From positions 751,501 through 815,500 of the forward strand of contig VWZL01000170.1 in NCBI GenBank assembly GCA_013396915.1: a stretch of DNA of 64,000 bases, read 5' to 3'. This document shows, piece after piece, positions 46,211 through 58,200 of the stretch. A model generated the notes under the pieces. The model ran no database searches and was not told where the DNA came from. It worked only from the letters and a program-made list of their open reading frames with translations. The stretch's first letter is position 1. Each line of letters starts with the position of its first letter. The DNA comes from Stercorarius parasiticus. Its lineage: Eukaryota > Chordata > Aves > Charadriiformes > Stercorariidae. The position numbers and the translations under genes were made by a program.

Positions 46211-46599
46211 GAAACTTCCCAATTATAATGATCATGAAGTACCTCCAAGACTATCTAGAGAAGCCACTAAAATTTTCAAAGACATTCTGGTGTTTGATAT
46301 GCATACAATTATTTGTTGTTTCACCTCATCTTTTTCTGATTCCCTCAGTTATAAAAATGAAATCAGAATTTCTTTACTGAGATTGAGTTACCTTTAAAAT
46401 CTTGAATTGACAGGACACAGATGTAAAGTCAGTGGGTTATGTGGTATATCTTCATAGTAGTAGTTAAGAGCTCAGAACAAAAAAAAAAAGTATTACATAA
46501 TTTGTAAGAAAAGTAGTTTTGCATTTTAAACTCAAGGATAGAGTTCTGTATTCTACTCCAACAGAAGTCCTGACTTTGAACATATCACATAATCTCTGT

Positions 46600-48721
46600 C
46601 TCTAGTTCACCTTTAAAAGGACACTAATATTCATATTAAGAGTTTTGTGACGATACTATATGCAAAATATTTCAAATGCTAACATGAGGAGCACTGCTTG
46701 TTAACAGATTCACCAGATGATATAGAAACATGGCATGTCACAAACCTGACAGGAAGCAAAGAACAAAAGAGCAAATAAGATGCCACTTCTGCCAAACAGG
46801 TATTTTTGGTATTGGCTTTTAACTGTCTAAATTGACTTCTGTCTGCTGACAGTATCTCAATTCTGTTCATAAGCAGTACATATCTTACGGTGAATTCAAG
46901 ATAAAAATTGATTAATTTCAGTATCAGATGAAGTACAAAAGCCACAGATGTGATACACTTTGCAACTGTGTTAAAGCTACCATAAAGGTAAATTGCTCTA
47001 TTTCAGGGCTTCCTGAAATCAGGGCATTTTGAATCCTGAATATCAATTATTTAGAATGCTAATTTTAGAATAGTCCAGTTGAGACAACAAAACCGATATA
47101 TCGTTTCATGGTTTGTTCTATCATGCACAGAATGGTTAATGTTCTGTTCTCTCATGTTTCTACTTTAAACCAATTCTCATCTAAATTCAGGCTATATTTA
47201 TATTTTTAGAGCACAAATTTGTCTTTTCAGCATTGTACTAGCACAAACCACATTCACATCAAAAAGGCTTGAGGCAGCAAATGTCCTGGTTTGTGTATAG
47301 AATTGTTTTTCTACTATGATAACTAATTTCTTGCTGCTGTGGAATTCTTGTGATATTTTTCCCTTCATACTTTTTAAAAAATAAATTTAAAAAATGCATT
47401 AAGATTTCAAATAGAATTAAAATTTCATCTTATAGTCACTATTTCATGTTCTACATTATTTCCCCCAATTAAAAAAAATCTTTTGTTTTACAAATATTAT
47501 TTTTATAGATACAATATTGTTTCAGGCTTGCAGTCATGAAAAGAATTATACTGCTTGGATACTGGAAATACCCTGCCTTTAGCCTTGTTATGCACCTGAG
47601 ATGTGTGAAACTGTCTCAATTACAAATATATTACAGAAGACCTAGGGCCTGATCCTGCAACTGTTATAAGCATCCTACAATAGCCATTTGTCAGTGACAA
47701 GGAAGAACAAATATTGGAGGTGCAAGATTCTGCTGGATCAGGCCTTAAGTGTAAGTGCATTATACAACACATTATATGGTGACATCTCAAAATAAAATAC
47801 TGTATTTTTATGTAATGCAGAAGTAACACACACAATTTACATATAGTAATAATTTATTCTGAAATGTTCATTTTAGTCTCTGTTGAGACATCCCCCACGT
47901 CTCGTTAATAAAAGAGCAGCCATCTCACCTCAAATACCAGAATATACAACAAGTTACAGCATAGCAAAAAAATTCTACCTACTTTAAGATAAATCTAATT
48001 CAGGTAAAATAATTTTGTTCAAGGTTTTACAGTTACACAGTTTTCCTTTTTTTTTTTTTTTGCAGAGCACAAAGAAAGTGTAAATTGTTACACCATAACT
48101 ATCTATGCACATTATGTGACCACAGAAATGTTAATCATTACTTCAGAAAATGAACCATCAGTTCCATTCATGCAGAAAAGCAGGCTGGGAAAGCTTGTTC
48201 AGCGGAAACCATATTACTGTGAATTTCACAGCCACATGATTAATTATTGGGTTAGATGGACTCACAAATACTAAAACTGAGTATACTTTTTTGCATAAAT
48301 AATACCAATTCTTCCCTGATGTAGTTTAGTCAGTCTGTAATCTAGAAATGATTGATAAAGCAATATGACTGTATCATCTCTATCTGCAATGTTCCATGAT
48401 TTCAATGACAAGCAATATTTAAAGGATTATGGGATGGGACGTTAATTAAATACATGTTAAACATACTGTACAAATATATTTGCGTTAGCAATTTTATTCC
48501 AAACTGTCAATCAGGTATTCCTCCAAAATATTACCAGTGAAGACAAAGTATACTATCAAATATGGCTTCCAGAACAAGGACCCTCTCACAAGAATCTAAC
48601 CTATTTACAACAAATAAAAACAACAAAAAAATCGATCCCCAATGTTTTAGTTTCATTTGAAACAGAATTTCTAAATAGCTGCTGTATATAATACATCAGT
48701 TTTATCTATTTTTTGTTGCAC
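46600..48721 (-). other. APC: APC 3' UTR, extent approximate
   Basis: AT-rich sequence follows the APC stop. Minus-strand AATAAA signals include plus 48493-48498 and 47853-47858. The human APC 3' UTR is about 2 kb, so the transcript could continue to about 46.6 kb here. The true end cannot be fixed from sequence alone. An inverted repeat lies at 47643-47747. Confidence 0.45.
47643..47747. repeat. Inverted repeat with 17-base arms, possible old DNA-transposon remnant
   Basis: The left arm (47643-47659) and the reverse complement of the right arm (47731-47747) match at 15 of 17 positions around the shared core GGCCTGATCC. The total span is 105 bases. It resembles short non-autonomous DNA elements found across amniotes, but I cannot name the family. 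Confidence 0.55.
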
Positions 48722-51700
48722 TTAAACAGAAGTTACCAGGTAAGAGCCAGAGTGACGTTTAGGACTCTGAGTTCCACTGGAGTCTGGATTTTCAGACTTG
48801 GAGTCACGTTTCTTCGTGGTGTTATTTACTGGTGTTGGTATTTGCGATGGCCGAGCAGAGCTATTGTCCACGCTACTCTTCCTGCGGCTTGGATTGTAGT
48901 TGAAAGGAGTCACTCTTGCTGCAACAGCACCAATGGGAGAGCTATGTTTGCTTGAGCTAGTGGAACTGAATGGTGTACGCTCACTTACAGTACTTTCATT
49001 ATTTTCTGGTGCAGGAACAGGATTATTCTGCAGAGGCTTTGTTTCGGTGCCTTTCTTGTCTGGACTGTCTATCTGAAAGAAAGAGTTCAGACGGTTTTCT
49101 AAACCAATGGTACGAACAGGAACACTTCCATTCCCTGGGGTTTGTTTTTCTTGAATCTCTTTGGAATCTTTACCATTCACACCCCCTTTCTCGGAAACGC
49201 TGTCAATAACAGGGGGAGTATTTCCAGTTGGGGACCTTCCAGATCGAGGATTGTTAATTGGGCAGTCCTCTATCCTCACCCACACGTCCTCTGTCTTAGA
49301 GACAGCTGGTGCCATCTGATAGATGAGAGTTTTGGAATCGGAGCCATTTGTGGGACCCGAGGAAGAATGCTGAGGATCATTCATTATCTGAGGAATTTCG
49401 TTTTCTTTTATTTTTCTCCAAGTACCTTTTGCTGGTGGTTGGCTTTCTTTACTTTGCTTGTGTCCAGAAAGAGAACTTCCATGTTGCTTTTCATCTTCAC
49501 TTTTTGCCTTTTCACTGGATTCTGAAGAAGCTGACAAAATTGAGGAGGAACTTCCAGTTCTTCGCCAAGTGCTTACACGAGGAAGTGACGACGAATGCTT
49601 GCTATGCTCACGTTTCCATGTTCCTGATCTATTGATCAGCAATCTAGATGGACTCTCAGAATGAGAACGAGCTATATCATGACGTTTTGCTGGTCTCCCA
49701 TCATATTCTACAGAAGGGCTCAGATTAGGGGGTAATTTTCGCCAGCCACTAGTTGGGGCAGTTGAATGAGTAGATAGAGACATATCAGGAAGAGAAGGAC
49801 TTAGAACTGGGGTCTGTAGTTGAGACCTGGTGGGAGAATCTGGCCTGGAAGGAGACAGAGATTCAAATGAAGCTGACTCTTCTAATTTCCGTCTTAGAGT
49901 TGGGCTCGGAGCTTCTTTAATAAAAGTTGACTGACGAACAAGAACAGGTCTCTCGGATCTGTCAGATTCACTTCCGCTAGACTTTGTGGATGACATTCTG
50001 GATAGTTCAGTCTTTTTATTTGATCCACCACTGCTGAGAGCTTGGTTTAACCCTTTTGAAGCAGACTCACTTCGTGGAATGCTACTGGTACTCTTAGGTA
50101 AGGCAGTTTGCTTTGTAAGGTTCTGCTGGCTCATCTGCCTGCCTGGTGATGTATATGACATTCTACCTGAACTTGAAGATTTAGTTGAAGCTGTACTAGG
50201 AGATGATGTCCTTGGCAACTGAGACAGTTTGTTGGGAGGACTTATACCATTTCTTCCAGGGGAAATTGAGTTTCGGCCAGGAGACTGCAGAGGCCTACTT
50301 AATGGCTGCTGTTGAGGTCTAGAAGGAGTGGAGTCTCTAGATCCTGATCGAGAAGGTCCTTTACTTGATCCACTCTGGTTCAACCCTGATGGTTGCCTAG
50401 TTACAGGAGCTGGCTCAGGTTTCACTGATGACTTGACTCCTCTTGGAGAACTAGTCAAACTTTGGCCTTCACTGGGACTCTTGGAGTTCGTGTTTTTGAG
50501 TGGGGGACCCTTTTTGGACACAGGACTAGTACTTGAAGAACTATTTCGAACTCCTGGAATATGGATCATTGTCCTACCACGTGAAATTGAAGGCACGTTT
50601 GTTTGTTGTGGTTGCTTCAACTGGCTTGAAACTTCTGAATTGGAGCGAGCTTTTCCTGTAATTATACTCTTATACACTTTCTTGCCTCCTTTGATTCCCC
50701 TGCTTTCAGATTCTACTTTTTTAGACTCCAGTGTACTCTTCTCTCCTGGTTTAAGAATTCTTGGACCTTTATTACTAGTGAAAGGCTTTTCTTCTTGGTC
50801 TGGGGTAAGATGAAATGGTGACCCTAGAGAAATACCAGATTTTAATGAAAGGATAGAATCAGAGTCTGATGAAGCTTGTCTAGACAGCGATGCAGCAGCC
50901 GCAGCTTGATGCAAGCTACTAACTATAGAATTTGCACCTTCTTGTATAGCTTTCCAATCAAAGTTCTCCGAATCAGGTGAGAAACCATGTTCTGAATCTG
51001 GCCTCTGTATCTCTCTCAAATCCAGTGTTAAATCTTCTGCCAATATACCACCTGTATTTCTGGAATTATTTTTTTCACTTTCACTCTTTATTCTTGAGGG
51101 TTTTTTCTTTTTAGGCATAGCGGAACTAATGCATTCCTGCAAAAGATCATCTTCTGAGTCAATACTAAGAGAACTCAGAGAGCTGTTTCTAGAGAAACAT
51201 ACAGGAGTATCTTCAACATGAAATGATTTAGGTGCATAACCAGAAGTCTGTGGTCTGTTTGATTCCATCTGTGAATCAGGAGCCTCAGTACGTTTTTCAG
51301 GTTCCCCTTCTTTGTTGTTATTGTTCTCTTGATCAATATCACTGAGGGAACTAAGAGATGAATTGCGAGAAAAACAAACAGGTGTGTTTTCGATAGCAAA
51401 ATTCTGCATTTTCTCATCTGTAGCTGCTCCTCTGTCTGGAATATCTTTAGTTGACTGAGAGAAGGTTTTAGGCTGGCTTCTGCCTGTTGGGTGTTTTTGA
51501 CAAACTTGTGTCCTGCTACTTGGTTGCTGATTTGAAGACTGTTCTGGATTAGTGCAGTCTTTAGTTTCTGTTTCTTTTGCTTCTTTTCCCTTTCTTAATT
51601 CTGCCTTCTCCCTTGAAAGGTCAACATCATCATCATCAAAATCTAAGGAACTTAGGGAATCATTCCGTGAAAAACAATAAGGAGTTCCCTCAATAGGTGT

Positions 51701-54700
51701 GTAATGGTGAGGGGAATCAAATGCAAAGCTTCCTCTTACACGCTCTTCATTATTTGGTAATTTGTCATTAAAATCTCTTGAATTATTTTTAAGATTCTGT
51801 TTCTTTGCATCTCTGTTCTCTGGATAGCTTCTTTCATTACTAATATTGCTTTTAGGCTCTGTGGGTTTTCTTATACGTGCTCTGTATTCATTATTTTGGG
51901 GAACAGGCTTTACTGGTGATGTTGGCTTCTTTTTCTCACTTTCTGGTTGGTTTTTATTACTTATAGATGAAGATGCTTGTTGAATTTGATCCATTATTTT
52001 CTTCACTCTGAAAGGTTTGTGACTTTTTCCTTTTGGCATAGCTGAGTTAATGCACTCAGCCAGAATATCACCCTCTTCTGTTTTGTCGTCATCCAGGCCT
52101 GGAGGAGTCACAGTTGCGCTTTTTGCTCTCTGAGACTCATCAGTGCTTCTACCTTCTGTAGGAATGGTGTCTCGCTTTTCAAATTCCCCTGATTCTGCTC
52201 CCGTACCCACACTGTCCATGTTGGCCAACTCACTCGGGGGTGATTCTATTGTGAGATCACTCAGAGATGTAGCTGTTGAAAAGTTTATTGGTGTACCCTC
52301 AACACAATATACCCGTGGCATATCATCTCCCGGTGTAAAACTCACATGCTTTTGGGATTGCACTCTGCTTTGTGAAGGCAAAAGTTTGTAAACTGGCAGC
52401 TGGCTGGGCTTTCTGGCAACAGGAGGAGGTATTTTTGGAGCAGATGCTTGAGAAGGCTTTTTGGCTTTACGTGAAGACTTTGTTGGCATTGCAGAAATAA
52501 TACATGCTTCCAGTATTTCAATATCATCATCATCATCAGAATCATCCAGAATGTCTTTTTCTGCTTCAGTAGGCTTGTCTGCTTTCTTCTCTTGGTTATC
52601 CTTTGTATCATCTGACTGTTCAGGTTCTGCTTCATTTCCATGTTCATTTTCATGAACCGGAGGCATTATTCTTAACTCTACATCTTTCTGGATAAACGGC
52701 TCATCAAGACTCAGAGCACTCAGGCTAGAAGAGCAAGAAAAACCATCCGGTGTACTTTCTGTGGCAAAATGTAATAGTGTATCAGCATCTGGCAATACCT
52801 GAACTCTTTGAACAGCTGCATTTACAGCTGCCTGTCTAGGACCAGGCTCTCTCTTTTCTGCACTAGGTACTTTACCTTTAGCTACGTCTCTTTTTACTTG
52901 AACTCCTTGAGCAGGAGGTGGTGTTTTACTTCGGCTTGGAGGCATTGTTTGTCCAGGGCTGTCTGGAAGGTCACTGGGACTTATAATACCACTTACCATT
53001 CCACTGCAAGGCTCACTTTGAACTGAACTAGCAATTGAACGACTTTCAAAACTATCCAGGGAACTTACAGACGTACATCTGCTGAACATGAGTGGTGTTT
53101 CCTGCACATAATGTTCTGGTGGGCTTTTAGGAGTCTGTGCACCACTCTTTGAGGGAGATTTGGCACCTGAAGAAAATTCAACAGCTTTATGTCTAGAGGA
53201 ATCAGAAGGAGACAAACTAGTCTGAAGTCTACTGGATTTTGTTCTGATGTGCTGTGATGTTGATGTGATTTCACTTACTGCACCTTCTGTAGATAGAGCC
53301 CCACTGTTTTCCTTTAGTTCTGCTATCTGTAGTGTGTTATTAGCATCTGTCACACGTGTGGATTGATCACGTCCTATTTCATCTTCAGCTGATGACAAAG
53401 ATGACAAAGAGCTACACCTTGAAAAGCATATTGGGGTATCTTCCACACAGTAAGTTTGAATAGTTTCCTGATTAATAGAGGGAGTTTTACAGGAGGCAGT
53501 CTTTTGCGCATGACCACCTCTGCTCTGTGCAGCATTTGGGTGAAGCTGATTCTGTCTCTTTGAACCAGCTGAGGGGGCTGATGTGCTCCCACTGCTTGAG
53601 GAAATATGGTCAGTTTTAGTGCTTTGCACTGAAGAAGTCTTTGGAAAAGTAAAAGATGGCTTCTGAGAAGAAGGAGGAACCTCTGTTGAGTATTTTAAAC
53701 TATAATCAATAGGTTGATCGACATGATGTTCCTCTTCATTGTACTTTATGCTATAGTTAGTTGGTCTGTCTTCCTCTTCATGTTGTTCCTCTTCAGAATA
53801 ACGTTCACTATAGTTGGTTGGCTTATCATCATCATAATCATCAACCTGGCACAAGGACTGGTTTACTTTCTGATTCATTCCAAGAGTTGAGCCTACTCTG
53901 TTCTGATCTGAACCATTGGATCCTCTTGATCTAAAGGAAGAAACGCACTCTTGTTGTCCAAAAGGTGACTGATATTTCATGTGTTTATCATCCCCACTTT
54001 CAGTGTACACAGGGTAGGTTGCATTTTGGCTCCTTGACTGCCTTTGTTCATTTTGTTTCATTTCATCATCTATTATATGCTTAGGCCTTGCCCATCTTTC
54101 ATTCTGAGAGGGACTTTGCCTTCCAGAATTTAACTGTTCATCTGAGTATTTAAGACTATAATTAATAGGAGTGTCTAGCTCTCCATCATTGTCATCCATG
54201 TGATTTGCACTGTGAATCTTATGTGCCAAGTCAGCTGGGTATTGACCATAACTGCAAAATTTACTTTCATCATCTTCGGAGTAAGATTCAATGGAAGGTT
54301 TCATTTGGCCTCTTTTACCATAGCCGTCACTGCTGCTCACACTATTTAAACTGTCATTTGAAGCTCTCTTGTATTCCATTTTTGTATAAGGCACAGGACA
54401 TGTCCTGTTTGAATTCTCAGCTTTAGGAAAGTATGCATTTGAGTGAGTATGGGCAGTGGCTGATCTCCTTGGGGCATTTCTGTCTTCTGTCAAACAGTGC
54501 ATTTCAGAAGTGGAACCAGAACTTCTGTCTTCTTGTGGAATATGCATGCTTGTTACTTCTTCCATCACTTTGGCAATCTGAGCTGCAGCAGTAGAAATCT
54601 GCATTCCTATTCTCTTAGAGGAGTTCCCAGTATTCTCTGCAGCTGGATGATAGGTATTTAAACCTACTGCTCGATCCCTGTCCAGACTTCTGTCTTTCTC

Positions 54701-55289
54701 AGATCGAGAATTTTCTATGTTTCCTCTATTGGAAGAGGAGGAGCCAGGCAATACTGTAGTATTTAAATATGGCGAAAGTACAGTCATATTACCAGCATTA
54801 AAACTTTCTGATCTGCACATACCATCATCATGCCGACTGGAGTCCAGGACATACTCACTGTACAGATTTTGCTTATGTCTCTGCTTATTACGGTGAGATG
54901 CTTTTGGGCTTAAATTATCAATGTTGTCAAAAGTCTCTGATAAATGCTGAGCATCTAATTCTGCTTCCAGTGCCTTCTGTTTTCTGACATGAAGAGATGG
55001 TAAGCTTGATCCTGGAGACATAATGTTGGCATCCTTGTATTTTGCTGGCCTGTTTGCCATGAGGTTCCTTAGAGCTGCAGCACTACCCATAGCTATCATT
55101 TTGTGTTTTGAGTGAATGAGATTTTTCAGCATGCTGACTGCTCCCATGTCCCACAGCGCCTCCTGATCCTTCGCATTCCGTGCAGAAAGATTCCACAGGG
55201 TCCCACATGCATTGCTGACTATTGTCAAACTGTGCGACTTCAAGTGTTGCAGCAAGGTTTGTAAGCAGCTGTTCTCTCGCAAGATTTGC
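48722..55289 (-). CDS. APC: APC terminal coding exon (classical exon 15)
   Basis: The block is uninterrupted for 6,568 nt after acceptor AACACCAG. It completes an Arg codon and continues QILRENSCLQTLLQHLKSH. The frame stays open upstream into the intron to 55360, but the acceptor and homology place the exon start at 55289. It carries the last armadillo repeats (to about 54.9 kb), four YSxKY/YSERY-type 15-aa-like repeats, seven 20-aa repeats, three SAMP motifs, the basic region and the C-terminal motifs. It is two residues shorter than the human counterpart overall. An extra Asp lies in the acidic run before the first SAMP motif. Confidence 0.98.
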
Positions 55290-58200
55290 CTGGTGTTGAG
55301 TAATTGAAAACAAACATCAGTAGGTGGCATTTCAAAAGGATAAAAGACAAAGCAAAACAAAAACCTATTATGCTAGAGGCAAGTTTTGCCCTTAGAAAGG
55401 ATAATCATGAATTCTCCAGTGCAAATTTATCTCATATTTCCTCTAGCTTTCATCTGAATGCTAATAAAATCCTATTACAAATATGAATAGTTAGCTTTTA
55501 GTACAGTTCATCATTAACAAGCAGCAGGTATTAATCTGTTTGCATATTCCTGTTACGTAACTGAAATACTTGCCTTATAAAATGCATTACAAATTCACCG
55601 TACTTAATTACTATACTTAATACATGCATTCATATTAAGACAGTCACAGAATCTGTCTACTAAGTATACATGTGGAACTGCTAAAGATTTTCAGATAAAG
55701 TATACACACCTATGGTCCTCATTAGTAGCAATTAAGCTAGAAACATTTCTTAATATTCCTCCTCCACTCTCTATGATGGCTAAAGTGTTTGTTTGGCTCC
55801 GGTACGTCAGTGTGCCCACTAGAAATGCAAGAGCACCATCAACAGCACATATATCAGCTTTGTTCTCAGTACAGTGTGCTGACAAATTCCATAAGGCACT
55901 CAGAACACTTTTTAGGGTGGATTCCTAGGAAAATAACAAAATGACAGAATTAGAGAGGTTTTCAACTACTGATCACAAGCTCTCAGAAATACACATTAGC
56001 TGCAAGTGGTTATGTATTTTTCAATCTCTGCTTTCTGGGCTGGTAAGTTAAATGCAGGCAGCAGTGCACACATAAATACTTTTGCTCACTTCTCTCCTTC
56101 CTCAGATTTGGCATTGCTTGCCCCAAGGTTTTCAGAAGCATATGGCACAATACTTGTTGGCTGCCATAATGGTAAAAATGGCTTGAAGACTAGCTGGCAG
56201 GAGACTCTGGGATGGAATATAATCCTGTCTGGATACCAAAAATCTATCTAGAAAATTATAGAAGTGGTAGTTATCTACTCACTAACTCAAAAAAGGATTT
56301 ATTAAATTGCAAAATTATAAAAAAGGCTAGTTCAACAGCATAGCTCATGAAACTGAAGAGCAACAGCTGTCAACCCTCATAAATAAAATCACAGAAATAC
56401 CAATAGTTTTGAGATGCCGTTGCTACATTGTGGTCTGCTGCTATGTTAACTCAAAGCAACTCTCTTCTTCAAAGCAAGATATCTAAACCACCCCAAACAT
56501 TTGACCAACTGCTTTTATCAAAAAGGACAACAATATTTGTGTTTTGTGTAAAATAAACGCGATCTCTCCAAAACTTCTCAATCAATTATAGAGGATACCT
56601 TTTTAACTTCTAAAGCACATTCCATCAATGCTTTCACACTTCCAACTTCTCTTAGAGTCTTCTTACTGTTTACATCTGCTCGCCAGGACAAGTTCCTCAA
56701 CACACTTGCAATGACCTGCAAAATGTGAAAGAAAAATAATGTATCTCTGTATATCTACTTCTTTAGCAGGTTATTAGACCTTCCTCCTGGATTTCTGGCA
56801 TGCTATGGATTCATTAATGGCAGTTGTGTTCAGCTCCTGAACTAAAATTTGCTAAAATCTGCCTTTTGTTGTGTTGCCTGCTAGACTGTTCTAACATTTC
56901 AGTATGAAGTTTGATCAAAGGTACTGACTTCTGTGTGTGGCCACATAAAATGAATATTTGAAATCTGGTTCCCTGCTTTCCACACTGGTTGAAAAATTGG
57001 TCCAAAAATTCAGATTTGTGCCATACTCTGATGTCTGCACTAGACTTATGTAATCTCAGGAGATACACATCATCTTTTTCTCAGTTTTTGTGCTTGTAAA
57101 ATAGAACAATAACACTTGCCTGTCTCTCATAGTATGATTACTTGTATTAATGTTTATAAAGGTCTTTGAAGTCTTTTAAAAATACACTATGTCTTTTACA
57201 ATCAGAATAGTTATCTCCAGAAAATGAGTAGCCATTCAGCCTATGTCCTTGCTTTTGGCAGCAGGTAGATGGAGACAGACTCTCAACTAGAGAGGACAGT
57301 CATTACATATTAAACTCCCTCCGTTTAAGGGCTGCAGTACGCATGTATATCCGTCGTGACATATATTTGATAGGAAACTTTTACCTATGGATGTTCTCAT
57401 TGACACCGAAGTGCGTGAGGTTGTTAGATTATGTGATGAATGCTCCCCAGCTCACACCCACAAGGGAGCAGGGGGAGGCAGTGGCAGATGGAAGAGCCCA
57501 GTAATACGCTTCCCTGGCTGCTCCCAGTCTCACTGCAGGAGCCATCAGCCCATCAGAGGCCCATCTCAACACGCCTGGACGAGCACAGGCGCCCAAAGGC
57601 AGGTGGAAACCCAAACTAAGGCCTCAGAGGAGGGGGCACCCTGGCCGGGCTCCTTCCAGGGCTCTCCCAGGAGACCCGCAGCCCCATGGCCCAGGCGTGA
57701 CACTCGTTCAGGGAAGTCAATGGGAGCAGCTCTCCACACCTTTTGGACCGAAGCAGGTCAGTCCAGAAGTCCTGGCGTAGGGCTATGAGACATTTTATGG
57801 GATCCAGGGGAAAAGCATTCTGGGACTACAATGGGATGGGAGGACCCAAAGGTTTCCAAAGGCAGGAAAAAGGACGGATCTAGGTGATTTGGGGAGGTAC
57901 AAGCATGGGAAAACACAGGGACAAGGGGACAGAAAGGCACAGTTGCATCTAAACAGCTGTCTGGCTGCTCTGCTTGTATGGCCGTACGCTTTGCCTGATG
58001 ACCACTGTCTGTCCCATATTCTTATCAAATCCCATTTCTAACTTTTACTGAGTGAGGGACTTCCTCCTCTGTGCACATGCGTGTGTAAGGGGGTCTACAC
58101 GCCAGTGACTGGAGACACACTGCAGGTCAGAAGGCCCATGTGTCTGTGACTTCCTTTTCAGGAATACTAAATATACTTAATATCTGCCCTAATACTAAAT

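Noticed and set aside
50328..50813. 161-codon plus-strand ORF within the APC terminal exon
   Set aside because: It is antisense to strongly conserved APC coding sequence. Open antisense frames are expected from its Ser/Pro-rich codon use.
55290..55360. Extended start of the APC terminal exon
   Set aside because: The open frame continues upstream of 55289, but the acceptor CACCAG and the family junction at the split Arg codon place the exon start at 55289.
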